Shown: positions 52,073 through 61,967 of the stretch, one piece after another
How the letters are laid out: every line of letters begins with the position of its first letter
Position numbering within the stretch: the first letter of the stretch is position 1
Origin: Pseudomonadota bacterium
Lineage (GTDB): Bacteria; Desulfobacterota; Syntrophorhabdia; Syntrophorhabdales; Syntrophorhabdaceae
Assembly: GCA_026388275.1 (NCBI GenBank)
Contig: JAPLKB010000010.1
Coordinates: forward strand, 1-64,000
DNA: 64,000 nt
Direction: 5' to 3'
Notes under the pieces: generated by a model
What the model was told of the DNA's origin: nothing
Databases searched by the model: none
What the model saw: only the letters and a program-made list of their open reading frames with translations
Made by a program: the position numbers and the translations under genes

Positions 52073-53548
52073 ATGAGAAACAGAAGATGGTATTTGGTCA
52101 TTATCTTACTGGTTATTATTTTGTCAGGATTTATGTATGTGAGGAGCAAGGTATTTACCAGGGAATCCTGGTTTAATGCAACAAATATGGATGTAAAGAA
52201 GGTTGTTTATGATAAAGGCTTGCCGAGTTTAAGCGAGCTTGTAAAAGATGTAAAACCTTCTGTAGTGAATATCAGCACGACGACTGTCATTAAAGGCCCT
52301 GACATGCAAGAGCGGTTTTTCGGCCAGCAAAACCCTCAGCAAAATCCTTTCAAGGATTTTTTTGGTAACGATTTTTTTGAGAATTTTTTTGGTAATACAC
52401 CAAGAAAGGAGTTCAAGCACAAAAGTCTCGGCTCAGGTTTTATAATCGACAAAGAAGGGTATATCCTGACCAACAACCACGTTGTGGAGAGAGCGGTGAG
52501 TATAAAAGTAAAACTCTCTGATGAGAAGGAATATGATGCCAAAGTGATAGGTAAAGATGCCAAGACCGATATTGCTTTAATCAAAATAGATGCGAAGCAC
52601 AATCTTCCTGTTGCAGTATTCGGAGATTCCGGAAAGCTGGAAGTTGGTGATTGGGTAATTGCTATCGGCAACCCCTTTGGCCTTGAACAAACCGTTACGG
52701 CAGGCATTGTCAGCGCAAAGGGCAGGGTTATAGGCGCCGGACCCTATGATGATTTTATTCAGACTGATGCATCAATCAATCCGGGTAACAGCGGAGGGCC
52801 TTTATTTAATTTGAAAGGCGAGGTTGTTGGAATAAACACTGCTATTGTTTCGGGGGGACAGGGAATAGGTTTTGCTATCCCGATAAATGCTGCCAAAGAA
52901 ATGCTTGCTCAATTAAAGTCAAAGGGTAAGGTTACAAGAGGATGGCTTGGCGTAGTAATACAGAAGATAACTCCAGAGATTGTGAAGAGCTTTGGCTTGA
53001 AAGAGTCTGAAGGAGCTCTTGTATCGGATGTGATGGAACAGAGTCCTGCAGAAAAGGCAGGGATTAAAAGAGGAGATATTATCGTATCTTTTAACGGGAA
53101 GAAGATAAAGGATATGGACATGCTCCCGAGACTGGTGGGAGGAGCAGAAATAGGCAAACAGGTCAAGGTCGGTATTGTCAGGGATGGGAAACCCCTTGAA
53201 GTAAATGTTACGATAGATGAATTAAAAGAAGAAAGTGCCCAGGCATCTAAGAAACCTGAAATAGAAAAGGATTTTGGACTTGTTGTGCAGAATATTACAC
53301 CTGATATTGCAAAGCATCTGAACATAAAAGATAAAAAAGGGGTAATCGTAACGGATGTGCAACCGGGAAGCCCTGCCCAAAATGTAGACATACGTTCCGG
53401 AGATGTCATAAAGGAGATTAACAGAAAACCTATAAGGAATATTACTGATTTTAAGGATGCTATGAAGAGGGGAAATGTTAAGGAAGGCATAGTTTTACTG
53501 GTGAGGAGAGAAAACGCAACATTCTACATAGTATTAAGAGAGGAATAA
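52073..53548 (+). CDS. degP: Periplasmic serine protease, HtrA/DegP family
   Basis: 491 residues. N-terminal membrane segment or uncleaved signal ([18 protein letters not shown]), trypsin-like domain with triad His136 (TNNHVV), Asp166 (TDIALI), Ser240 ([10 protein letters not shown]), and two PDZ domains (about 300-385 and 405-485). A Gln/Phe/Gly-rich insert ([19 protein letters not shown]) precedes the domain as in DegP LA loops. Degrades or refolds damaged envelope proteins. GGAGG precedes the ATG; co-transcribed with the two-component genes. Confidence 0.96.
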   Translation: MRNRRWYLVIILLVIILSGFMYVRSKVFTRESWFNATNMDVKKVVYDKGLPSLSELVKDVKPSVVNISTTTVIKGPDMQERFFGQQNPQQNPFKDFFGNDFFENFFGNTPRKEFKHKSLGSGFIIDKEGYILTNNHVVERAVSIKVKLSDEKEYDAKVIGKDAKTDIALIKIDAKHNLPVAVFGDSGKLEVGDWVIAIGNPFGLEQTVTAGIVSAKGRVIGAGPYDDFIQTDASINPGNSGGPLFNLKGEVVGINTAIVSGGQGIGFAIPINAAKEMLAQLKSKGKVTRGWLGVVIQKITPEIVKSFGLKESEGALVSDVMEQSPAEKAGIKRGDIIVSFNGKKIKDMDMLPRLVGGAEIGKQVKVGIVRDGKPLEVNVTIDELKEESAQASKKPEIEKDFGLVVQNITPDIAKHLNIKDKKGVIVTDVQPGSPAQNVDIRSGDVIKEINRKPIRNITDFKDAMKRGNVKEGIVLLVRRENATFYIVLREE

Positions 53549-53566
53549 ATGTAATTCACGGCTTAT

Positions 53567-53610
53567 ACGGATCGGAAAAGCTATGAAGAGGTTTAGCTTT
53601 TGCGATCCGT
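53567..53610 (+). terminator. Long hairpin after htrA, probable terminator
   Basis: Arms ACGGATCGGAAAAGCTA (53567-53583) and TAGCTTTTGCGATCCGT (53594-53610) pair over 16 of 17 positions with a 10-nt loop. The U-run is weak, so termination may be inefficient. Confidence 0.6.
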
Positions 53611-53693
53611 TGTCTCTAAATCTGTGTTTTTACAATTGTGATCTGTGAATAATTTTCTTTTCATTATATTTTAGTTGAGGTAAGATAAAAATT

Positions 53694-54902
53694 ATGGCAG
53701 TTTACGAATGGCAGGGTAAAACACTAAAAGGTGAGAAAAAATCAGGAGTTACAAGAGCTGATTCCGAGGCTTACCTTAGGGCCGTTTTGAGAAAAGACGG
53801 CATTATTCTCACTAAATCAACTGAAAAAAAAGAAATTGTAAAAAAGGAAAAGTATAATCCGAAGAAAAAAATTGACCAGTTAAGTGTTGTAATTTTTACG
53901 AGACAGCTCTCAACAATGATTTCATCAGGTCTTCCTCTTGTCCAATCCCTTGATATACTCTCCAACCAGATTGAGAATAAGAACCTGCGGGGCATTGTCA
54001 GGGAGATAAAAGAAAAGATAGAGGGTGGATCAAGGTTTGCCGATAGCCTTAGGGATTACCCGCAATGTTTTGATCCATTGTATATAAATCTTGTTGTTGC
54101 AGGTGAAGAGGGCGGCCTGCTCGATACGGTACTGTCAAGGCTTTCTGTCTACATGGAAAAATCCATGAAATTGAAAAAGAAAGTAAAATCTGCAATGATA
54201 TATCCTATCAGCATTATTATTGTTGCAATTGTTGTGGTAATGGTGCTTCTAATTTTCGTGATACCAGTTTTTGAGAAGATGTTTAAAGATATGGGAGCTG
54301 GCCTTCCGGCGCCTACACAGTTTGTGGTTAATCTGAGCAGATTGTTAAAATCAAGCATACATTTTATAATCGGTGCTCTTGTATTATTTGTTTTTCTTTT
54401 TAAGAGATACTATAGAACCGAAAACGGAAAACGCAAGGTGGACAACCTTGTCCTGAAGCTCCCCATCTTTGGTATTCTTACAATCAAGGCATCAGTTGCA
54501 AGAATAACAAGGACGCTTGCCACGCTGTTATCGAGTGGTGTTGCCATTCTTGAAAGTCTTGCAATCGTGGCAAAAGTTGCAGGCAATAAGGTCATTGAAG
54601 AGGCATTGATTGTTGCAAGGGCGCGTATTAGTGAAGGCAGAAGCATGTCAGAGCCTCTTGAGGAAAGTGGTGTTTTTCCTCCAATGGTGGTCCAGATGAT
54701 CCAGGTTGGCGAATCCACGGGCGCACTGGACACCATGTTGAATAAAATTGCAGATTTTTACGAAGAAGATGTTGATAATCTTGTAACGAACCTGACGGCA
54801 ATGATGGAGCCGATGATTATGATGTTTCTCGGTGTTATATTGGGCGGCTTGGTTATTGCCATGTACCTGCCCATATTCAAACTCGGAGAGACGGTAGGAT
54901 AA
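53694..54902 (+). CDS. pilC: Type IV pilus/type II secretion inner-membrane platform protein
   Basis: 402 residues with N-terminal YEWQGKTLKGEKKSG and two T2SSF domains: FTRQLSTMISSGLPLVQSLDIL... FDPLYINLVVAGEEGGLLDTVL and ITRTLATLLSSGVAILESLAIVAKVAGN... FPPMVVQMIQVGESTGALDTML. Three membrane helices are visible. It is the platform for the assembly ATPase encoded convergently next door. PilC is preferred over GspF by analogy with PilB; either is possible. Confidence 0.93.
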   Translation: MAVYEWQGKTLKGEKKSGVTRADSEAYLRAVLRKDGIILTKSTEKKEIVKKEKYNPKKKIDQLSVVIFTRQLSTMISSGLPLVQSLDILSNQIENKNLRGIVREIKEKIEGGSRFADSLRDYPQCFDPLYINLVVAGEEGGLLDTVLSRLSVYMEKSMKLKKKVKSAMIYPISIIIVAIVVVMVLLIFVIPVFEKMFKDMGAGLPAPTQFVVNLSRLLKSSIHFIIGALVLFVFLFKRYYRTENGKRKVDNLVLKLPIFGILTIKASVARITRTLATLLSSGVAILESLAIVAKVAGNKVIEEALIVARARISEGRSMSEPLEESGVFPPMVVQMIQVGESTGALDTMLNKIADFYEEDVDNLVTNLTAMMEPMIMMFLGVILGGLVIAMYLPIFKLGETVG

Positions 54903-55002
54903 GCTCAGTTTCTCCATTTAACTTCATTTTTGTATCATAATTATGAAAATATTTTTGCCTTATATGAACTTCCGGAACTTTTATGAGAACCTTTGGGTGT
55001 TT

Positions 55003-56733
55003 TTAAATCCCTCTTATTATTTTTACTATTTCTTCAATGGTCGTTGTACCGTTGAATAATTTTTTCAACGCATTTTCGCGAAGTGTAACCATACCGTTTT
55101 TTAATGCTGCCTTGCGGACTTCATTTGAAGACGCCTTGTTTTTTGTTAATTCACATATCTCATCATCTATTTTCATAATTTCAAAAACAGCCGTTCTACC
55201 TAAATAGCCCGTTCCTCTGCATTCCAGACAACCTTCGCCTCTATGTAAAACAATATTCTTTTTTTTGCCCGTATCAATTCCCAATTCTTTTTTCAGATGT
55301 TCTTCTTTTACTTCAAAAGATGTCTTGCAATGCGGACATATTTTGCGAACAAGACGTTGAGCTACTACCCCTATTAAAGTAGAAGCGATTAAAAAAGGTT
55401 GTCCGCCCATATCAATGAGGCGCGTAATTGCCGTAGGGGCGTCATTTGTGTGAAGTGTGCTGAGAACAAGGTGTCCGGTAAGCGCTGCCTGTATTGCGTT
55501 TTGAACTGTTTCTGTGTCGCGGATTTCACCTACCATAATGATATCCGGGTCCTGTCGTAACATGGTCCGTAATATTTTACCGAAAGTCAAATCAATCTGG
55601 GGATTGACAGCAACCTGATTAAACATGTCATGGACAAGTTCAATCGGATCTTCGATAGTACATATATTCAATTCCGTGCTGCTCAGCTTATTCAAAGCAG
55701 AATACAGTGTTGTTGTTTTACCACTGCCGGTGGGACCTGTCACAAGGATTATCCCATATGGATGACGGATAAATTCATTGAATAATGAGGAATCGTTATT
55801 TGAAAAGCCCAATTCGTCAATGTCCTGGAGGAGAATGTCAGGATCAAATATTCTAAGCACTACTTTTTCGCCAAAGGCAGTAGAGACGGTTGAAACGCGA
55901 AGCTCTATTTCCTGTTCCTTATGAACAATCTTTATCCTTCCGTCCTGAGGCCGCCGTTTTTCAGCAATATTCATTCCTGCCATTGTTTTAATACGGGAAA
56001 CAATGGCGTTGTAAACCACCTTTTTAAGTATATATACATTGTGAAGAATCCCGTCTATCCTGAAACGGACAATACTGATATCCCTTTTAGGCTCAAGGTG
56101 TATGTCGCTTGCTCTTTGATCAAATGCATAATAGAAAAGGTTATTTACCGATTCGACTATTGGCCGCGAAGCATGATCCTGAGCTCCTGAAATTTGGAGA
56201 CCCTTATGCAAACGCTCTAAATTGCCTAAATCTACAGTGCTGATTTTTCCATGAAGAATCATTTCCTGCTCTGCGGCAGACAATGAATCCATCAGACCGT
56301 AAGTCATATTGAAAACACTGTCTATGTTCTTTTTTGTGCAAAGCACTATCTCTATCTTCAACCCTGTCATTTTTGCGATATCATCAAAGGGATAATGCAA
56401 GAATGGGTTGGAAATGGCAAGAGTCAGAGTTTCGTTCTGTTTTTTTATTGGGATTAACCCGTATGCTTTGGCAAATTTTCCGGGTATCATTTCTGTGATT
56501 GCGCGAGAATCAAGCTCCAAAGGATCAATTTTTATAAATTCAATCCTCATATATGCTGCCAATGTTTTTAAAAAAACCTCTTCCTGTATAATATGCATAT
56601 CCAGTATTATATCTTCAATCTCCTTCTTAGAAGAGATTCTGGTTTGTTCAATTTCAATGATTTGTTTTTCAGAGATCAGGTTGTTTTTGGTTAAAATTGC
56701 GTATAAATCTTTTCTATCTATATTTTTTAGCAT
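55003..56733 (-). CDS. pilB: Type IV pilus/type II secretion assembly ATPase
   Basis: 576 residues. N-terminal MshEN-type domains (about 1-150), then the ATPase core: Walker A GPTGSGKTTTLYSAL, Asp box TIEDPIELVHDMFNQVAVN, Walker B DPDIIMVGEIRDTETVQNAIQAALTGHLVLSTLHTND, and the C-terminal zinc module CPHC...CLECRGTGYLGRTAVFEI. GGAGGT precedes the ATG. It is convergent with pilC, so the two halves of the machine are not in one operon here. No pilin gene is in view. Confidence 0.95.
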   Translation of the reverse strand: MLKNIDRKDLYAILTKNNLISEKQIIEIEQTRISSKKEIEDIILDMHIIQEEVFLKTLAAYMRIEFIKIDPLELDSRAITEMIPGKFAKAYGLIPIKKQNETLTLAISNPFLHYPFDDIAKMTGLKIEIVLCTKKNIDSVFNMTYGLMDSLSAAEQEMILHGKISTVDLGNLERLHKGLQISGAQDHASRPIVESVNNLFYYAFDQRASDIHLEPKRDISIVRFRIDGILHNVYILKKVVYNAIVSRIKTMAGMNIAEKRRPQDGRIKIVHKEQEIELRVSTVSTAFGEKVVLRIFDPDILLQDIDELGFSNNDSSLFNEFIRHPYGIILVTGPTGSGKTTTLYSALNKLSSTELNICTIEDPIELVHDMFNQVAVNPQIDLTFGKILRTMLRQDPDIIMVGEIRDTETVQNAIQAALTGHLVLSTLHTNDAPTAITRLIDMGGQPFLIASTLIGVVAQRLVRKICPHCKTSFEVKEEHLKKELGIDTGKKKNIVLHRGEGCLECRGTGYLGRTAVFEIMKIDDEICELTKNKASSNEVRKAALKNGMVTLRENALKKLFNGTTTIEEIVKIIRGI

Positions 56734-56808
56734 AGCATGAACACCTCCATAACTGAGGGATAGGTTCTTTAACGTGTTGAGACCTGAGTTCTAATACAGC
56801 TAAACGTT

Positions 56809-58116
56809 TCATATATCCGGGAGGGCTGCTAATGATCCATCAGTTGTTTTCTTCCATTCCAAAATTGCCGACAGTGCCCTTTCGATTACTCTTTCTTTAT
56901 ACTTTTTGTTGTAGTCCTTAAGAATCCCGAAATTGACATTCATGGGTTGAAAGTTTTTTGTTGGTGTGGTGATATAGCTTGCCAGTGCACCGACACAGGT
57001 CTCTTCTGGTGGAAGAAGGAATTCCCTGCCCTCAAGAGAGGCCAATGCCGAGATGCCGGCAACAATACCCATGGCTGCTGATTCCACATATCCTTCCACA
57101 CCTGTTATTTGTCCTGCGAAGAAGACCTGTTCGCCATTTCTAAGACTGAGATTTTTGTTAAGGACAACCGGGGAGTTGATGTATGTGTTTCTGTGGATGC
57201 TCCCATGCCTTAAGAATATGGCATGTTTCAGTGCAGGAATGAGCGCGAAAACCCTTTCCTGCTCCGGATATGTGAGTTTGGTCTGAAAACCTACCATATT
57301 GTACATAGCGCCGGATGCGTTTTCTTTTCTCAATTGTATAACTGCAAAAGGTCTTTTATTTGTCCGTTTGTCGATGATGCCGACAGGTTTTGCGGGACCA
57401 TAAAGGAGAGTCTGTTTACCTCTGCCGGCCATAACCTCAACAGGCAGACATCCTTCAAAATATGGGGTTTTTTCAAATTCCCGCAGATCTACCTTCTCTG
57501 CCTTAAGGAGTTCCTCGTAAAATACACTGTATTCTTCCTCGGTAAGGGGGCAGTTGAGATAGTCTCCGGTGTCCTCCATGTAGCGGGAACCGAAGAAGGC
57601 CTTTTCCATGTCTATTGATTCTTTGTCGATAATCGGAGATATGGCATCAAAAAAGGACAGGTTTTCTGCACCTGTAGCTTCACGGATTTTTTCTGCCAGA
57701 GCATCGCTGGTAAGAGGTCCTGTGGCAATAATTGTAGAGCCATGCGGAATATCCCGTACTTCTTTTCGTACTACATCGATTAGGGGATTATTTTCAAGGC
57801 TATCCGTAATTATTTTTGAAAATCTTCCCCGGTCAACAACAAGGGCTTTGCCACCGGGTATTGATGTTTTATCGGCAGCCTGGATAACAATTGAATCAAG
57901 GCGTCTCAGCTCTTCCTTTAAAAGCCCGTGAGCATTTGTCAACTCCTTTGATTTTAAAGAATTACTGCACACAAGCTCTGAAAGATATATTGTTTTATGT
58001 GCCGGCGTGAAGACATGGGGCCTCATCTCAAAAAGTGTAACCTTCCGGCCCCTTCGGGCAATCTGGTAAGCTGCCTCAGCGCCGGCAAGCCCACCGCCGA
58101 CTACTTTGACTTCCAT
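56809..58116 (-). CDS. trmFO: Methylenetetrahydrofolate-tRNA-(uracil-5-)-methyltransferase TrmFO
   Basis: 435 residues. FAD motif VKVVGGGLAGAEAAYQIARRG, then YLSELVCSNSLKS, PLTSDALAEKI, EGCLPVEVMAGRG and MGIVAGISALASLEGR, characteristic of TrmFO rather than GidA. It makes m5U54 in tRNA using methylene-THF. Start overlaps topA by 16 bp. trmFO next to topA is a common arrangement. Confidence 0.96.
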   Translation of the reverse strand: MEVKVVGGGLAGAEAAYQIARRGRKVTLFEMRPHVFTPAHKTIYLSELVCSNSLKSKELTNAHGLLKEELRRLDSIVIQAADKTSIPGGKALVVDRGRFSKIITDSLENNPLIDVVRKEVRDIPHGSTIIATGPLTSDALAEKIREATGAENLSFFDAISPIIDKESIDMEKAFFGSRYMEDTGDYLNCPLTEEEYSVFYEELLKAEKVDLREFEKTPYFEGCLPVEVMAGRGKQTLLYGPAKPVGIIDKRTNKRPFAVIQLRKENASGAMYNMVGFQTKLTYPEQERVFALIPALKHAIFLRHGSIHRNTYINSPVVLNKNLSLRNGEQVFFAGQITGVEGYVESAAMGIVAGISALASLEGREFLLPPEETCVGALASYITTPTKNFQPMNVNFGILKDYNKKYKERVIERALSAILEWKKTTDGSLAALPDI

Positions 58117-60314
58117 CCGCAGTCCTTACGCAGGCAAAATGGTTTTTTTCTATAACTGAATATAGTCGGCGCCGCACAAACCGGGCATGTACCCTCTATC
58201 GGTTCTGCATTTGTGGCAAATGTGCAATCAGGGTAGCGGGAGCAGCTGATGAATCTTTTCTTTTTCAATTTTGAGACCCTCTCTACGAGTTTCCCCGTAC
58301 ACCCTTCCTGTGGACATTGAAACCCAAGTGTGTATGCCTCTGTATATTTGCAGTCAGGGTAGTTGCTGCATGCGAGAAACCTCCCGAATTTTCCCCGTTT
58401 TTCAATGAGATTCCCGCCGCATTTCGGGCATTTCCCTTTTATCTCATTTTCAACAATCTTTATTGTACCTTTTTCATCAACATGCACGTTCTTTTTGTTT
58501 TTGCAAGCCGGTTTTCCGCTGCATACAAGGTATTCACCGTTTTTACCCCAACGGAGGAGCATCTTTTCTCCGCATTTCTCACAGATTATATCTGTAACGG
58601 TTTCTTCTTTTTTCAGACTCTTCATACCTTCTTTTGCCGTAGAGAGTTCGTTCTCAAAGGAACGGTAAAATATTTCAAGCGATTTGACCCAATTTTTTTT
58701 ACCGCCCTCTATAAGGTCAAGCCGCTCTTCCATATTTGCAGTAAAACCGATATCAACAATAGAGGGGAAGAACTCTTTCAGCAACTTATTGACAGTCCTG
58801 CCGAGGGAAGCAGCAAGGAGCCTCCCTTTATCCTTTTTTACATAATTTCTATCTTCTATGGTGCTTACAATGGTTGCATATGTTGATGGTCTGCCGATAC
58901 CCTTTGCTTCGAGCATTTTTATGAGAGATGCTTCGGAATATCTTGGAGGTGGTGTTGTAAATCGCTGATCCAAAAATATTTCAATAAGTGATGGGCGGTC
59001 CCCTTCTTTCATTGCAGGTAGTTTAGAGCCTCGCTCGTCTGTTTCCTCCTGCTCTTCATATATTTTTGTGAATCCGTCAAATAAAATCTCAGAACCCCTT
59101 GCAACAAAAACATATTCATCTGAAGCAACCTCTACGACCTTTGCCTTAAATCTCTCCTGTGCCATCTGTGAGGCAATAAAACGTTTCCATATTAATTCGT
59201 ACAACAGGAAAAGGTCTTTATCGAGATAGGGCTTAATCTTATCAGGTATCAAAGAAGGATCAGCGGGCCGTATTGCCTCGTGCGCATCCTGAGCAGTCTT
59301 TTTATTTTTGAAAAAGTTAGGTGTTTTCGGGAGATAAAGTTTTCCGTAGGTTTCATCAATATAATGTCTTGCCGCAGCTATTGCCTCGGCAGATACCCTG
59401 ACAGAGTCTGTCCTCATGTAGGTAATAAGTCCTGTAGCCTCTCCTCCCCCTATGTTTACACCTTCATAAAGTTTCTGGGCAATGAGCATCGTTTTTTTCG
59501 GCGAAAACCGGTACCTCCGTGATGCCTCCTGTTGAAGCCTGCTTGTAATAAATGCGGGCTGTGGCGATATATGCCTGTCTTTAATCTCTATTTTCGATAT
59601 ATTGAATACCTTGCCTTTTACACCTGATTTGATTTTTTGAGCTTCTTCTTTTGAGGAGATCTTGATCTTTTCAGTCCCTTTTCTTTCACATGTTGCCTTG
59701 AATCTTTTTCCCGAAGGGAGCTCAAATTCAGCATCGACGATCCAGTATTCCTCTTTTATAAAACCTTCTATTTCTTCTTCCCTGTCACAGACAATCCTTA
59801 AAGCAACCGATTGCACCCTGCCTGCGGACAGCCCGTAGCTTACCTTTTCCCATAATATGGGGCTGATTTTATATCCTACAAGTCTGTCAAGGATTCTTCT
59901 GGCCTTTTGTGCGTTGTATTTTGATTCATCGAGTTTTGACGGGTTTTTTAATGCATCGAGCACGCCTTTTTTTGTAATCTCATGGAATAAAACCCTCTCA
60001 ATCTCTTTTTTGCCGCCAATAATCTCGGCAACATGAAAGGCTATGGCTTCTCCTTCTCTGTCGGGGTCAGAACCGATATATATCTTTTGGGCATCTTTCC
60101 CTGCCCTTTTCAGTTCTTCCACAACTTTTGCCTTCCCCTTTAGTACGAGAAAGTGTGGTGTAAAATCCTTCTCAACATCAACCCCTATTTTGCTTTTAGG
60201 GAGGTCCTTAATATGACCGAAGGTAGCCTTTATGGTAAAATCCTTGCCAAGGAATTTCGAAAGCGTTTTCATCTTTGTCGGTGATTCAACTATCAAAAGT
60301 GATTTATTACCCAT
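58101..60314 (-). CDS. topA: DNA topoisomerase I
   Basis: 737 residues, type IA. TOPRIM domain (LLIVESPTKMKTLSKFLG... GSDPDREGEAIAFHV), catalytic Tyr in ATGLITYMRTDSVRVS, and three C-terminal C4 zinc ribbons (CEKCGEKMLLRWG, CPKCGGNLIEKRG, CPQEGCTGKLVERV) plus a last CPVC...CLRKDC ribbon. Relaxes negative supercoils. AAGGAG precedes ATG 60314. Confidence 0.98.
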   Translation of the reverse strand: MGNKSLLIVESPTKMKTLSKFLGKDFTIKATFGHIKDLPKSKIGVDVEKDFTPHFLVLKGKAKVVEELKRAGKDAQKIYIGSDPDREGEAIAFHVAEIIGGKKEIERVLFHEITKKGVLDALKNPSKLDESKYNAQKARRILDRLVGYKISPILWEKVSYGLSAGRVQSVALRIVCDREEEIEGFIKEEYWIVDAEFELPSGKRFKATCERKGTEKIKISSKEEAQKIKSGVKGKVFNISKIEIKDRHISPQPAFITSRLQQEASRRYRFSPKKTMLIAQKLYEGVNIGGGEATGLITYMRTDSVRVSAEAIAAARHYIDETYGKLYLPKTPNFFKNKKTAQDAHEAIRPADPSLIPDKIKPYLDKDLFLLYELIWKRFIASQMAQERFKAKVVEVASDEYVFVARGSEILFDGFTKIYEEQEETDERGSKLPAMKEGDRPSLIEIFLDQRFTTPPPRYSEASLIKMLEAKGIGRPSTYATIVSTIEDRNYVKKDKGRLLAASLGRTVNKLLKEFFPSIVDIGFTANMEERLDLIEGGKKNWVKSLEIFYRSFENELSTAKEGMKSLKKEETVTDIICEKCGEKMLLRWGKNGEYLVCSGKPACKNKKNVHVDEKGTIKIVENEIKGKCPKCGGNLIEKRGKFGRFLACSNYPDCKYTEAYTLGFQCPQEGCTGKLVERVSKLKKKRFISCSRYPDCTFATNAEPIEGTCPVCAAPTIFSYRKKPFCLRKDCGWKSK

Positions 60315-60417
60315 TGTAACTCCTTAAATTCAAGTTTTCGAGCTGCGAAAGACAAAAAGCAGATTTCAGTCCGACCCCTTATTTTCTGTAAAAGAAAGAC
60401 AGCCATAAAACTGCCTG

Positions 60418-61470
60418 CTATTTTCTAATATAGTATCCTCCGGGAAATCCACGGATAATTTCTTTCATCTCGAGCCTTGTAAGCATTGCCATTACCTGTT
60501 TTGCCTGCATTCCGGTTTTGTCTATCAGTTCATCCACATGTATCCTCTCGTGGCCTATATATGAATACACATAATCTTCATCTTTGTCTATTTCAATCTT
60601 CTGCTGTTTTTTTAAAATAAGATGAGGAAAGGAGGTTGCAATAATGTCTTCAATGCCGTCCACAAGTTTTGCCCCCTGTTTGATTAGAAAGTTTGCCCCT
60701 TTATGTTCGTTGCTGAAGATATTTCCCGGAATTGCCATAACATCCCTGGCGTATTCAAGTCCAAGGCGGGCAGTAATCAGTGCGCCGCTCTTTTCTGATG
60801 CCTCTATAACAAGTATACCCTTTGACAAACCGGCTATTATACGGTTCCTCTCGGGAAAATGGTAATTAAGGGGCGGGTCCCCGGGCATGTATTCTGTGAG
60901 CAATATGCCTTCTTCGCCAATCTTTTCAAAAATCCGGATGTTTTCTGCCGGATAACAGATATCGATGCCACACCCCAGGACAGCCATAGTTTTACCTTCT
61001 TCCGACAAAGCTCCTTTATGAGCAGAAGCATCAATACCTTTTGCAAGACCGCTTACAATAGTTATTCCCAGAGATGAGAGCGTATTTGCAATTTTCTCAG
61101 CAAGAGCAATACCTTCGAATGTAGCCTTTCTTGAGCCTACTATGGCAAGCGCACTGTTGCCCGTTTTCAGGGGACCTTTTTTATACAGAACAATAGGGGG
61201 GTCGGGGATATGTCTCAAAAGCTCCGGATATGCTTTATCCCTGATGGTGATAGCGTCTGCGCCTAATTTTGCCAGTTTTTCTGTTGCCTTTTCAATGTCC
61301 TTCCAATCCTTAAAAGCATTTATCTGTGTTTTTAATGATTCATCATATATCTTCGTTTTTCCTTCAAATACAGCAGCGAGATCGTCGGTTGTCTCAATGA
61401 TTTCTTTCTTTTTTATGCGATCTATCCCTTTAATTCTGGATAGCGCAATTATTGCAGTAAGTTCTTCCAA
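60418..61470 (-). CDS. dprA: DNA processing protein DprA
   Basis: 350 residues. SAM-like helical N-terminus, Rossmann core with LAIVGSRKATFEG, IVSGLAKGIDASAHKGAL, AVLGCGIDICYPAEN, HFPERNRIIAGLSKGILVIEASEKSGALITA and a C-terminal winged helix (HERIHVDELIDKTGMQAKQVMAMLTRLEMKEIIRGFPGGYYI). Loads RecA on incoming DNA during transformation. TTG start at 61470 with GAGAG upstream; the next DNA upstream is a repeat patchwork. dprA-topA-trmFO is a common order. Confidence 0.95.
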   Translation of the reverse strand: MEELTAIIALSRIKGIDRIKKKEIIETTDDLAAVFEGKTKIYDESLKTQINAFKDWKDIEKATEKLAKLGADAITIRDKAYPELLRHIPDPPIVLYKKGPLKTGNSALAIVGSRKATFEGIALAEKIANTLSSLGITIVSGLAKGIDASAHKGALSEEGKTMAVLGCGIDICYPAENIRIFEKIGEEGILLTEYMPGDPPLNYHFPERNRIIAGLSKGILVIEASEKSGALITARLGLEYARDVMAIPGNIFSNEHKGANFLIKQGAKLVDGIEDIIATSFPHLILKKQQKIEIDKDEDYVYSYIGHERIHVDELIDKTGMQAKQVMAMLTRLEMKEIIRGFPGGYYIRK

Positions 61471-61492
61471 TTATTCTCTCAATTACCGGGAC

Positions 61493-61850
61493 ACCCGCAA
61501 GCGGGTACCCGGTCGCCCCTCCACCAGCAAAGCTGTCGGAGCCTCCCCTTCTCGCTCACCGTGTGAGCTATTTAACGCACTGACGCTTATATATCCTGCC
61601 CTCACGTCCGCTCCCTCCACCAGCAAAGCTGTCGGAGCCTCCCGCACCCGCAAGCGGGTACCCGTCCGCCCCCTCACCTTTCCTTATGCACGAAGGATGT
61701 CCGCTCACTTATGTTCGCTTGGACGTCCGCTTGTACTGGGACGCAAGCAAATGCATTTACGTCCTACGTCCGAAGGAGTATAGCGACTGAACGTCCTTCG
61801 TCCCTCGGGTAAATGGTAGCCTCCCCTTCTCGCTCACCTTGTGAGCTGCA
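61493..61850 (-). repeat. Family A repeat patchwork, copies 5a-c, inverted
   Basis: Three fragments read on the minus strand: GCTCACACGGTGAGC...GGAGGCTCCGACAGCTTTGC (61512-61569), GGAGGCTCCGACAGCTTTGC...(61601-61642) and GCTCACAAGGTGAGCGAG (61817-61847). Between them are two copies of ACCCGCAAGCGGGTACCC (61493-61510, 61646-61663) and a stretch of GGACGTCCG/ACGTCC repeats (61690-61800). It fills most of the 497-bp gap 61471-61967; no gene is supported. Confidence 0.75.
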
Positions 61851-61967
61851 AAGAACCTTCATTGATAGGGACTATCCTTCCTGGAAGGATTTGTATCCCC
61901 TGGCGGCATATAGGGTTGACTGGACATCGCAGGTAAGCATATATATGACAAATAGTCTGAGCATCGT

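Noticed and set aside
61142-61783. 213-codon plus-strand frame at 61.1-61.8 kb
   Set aside because: Antisense to dprA and continued through the repeat patchwork.
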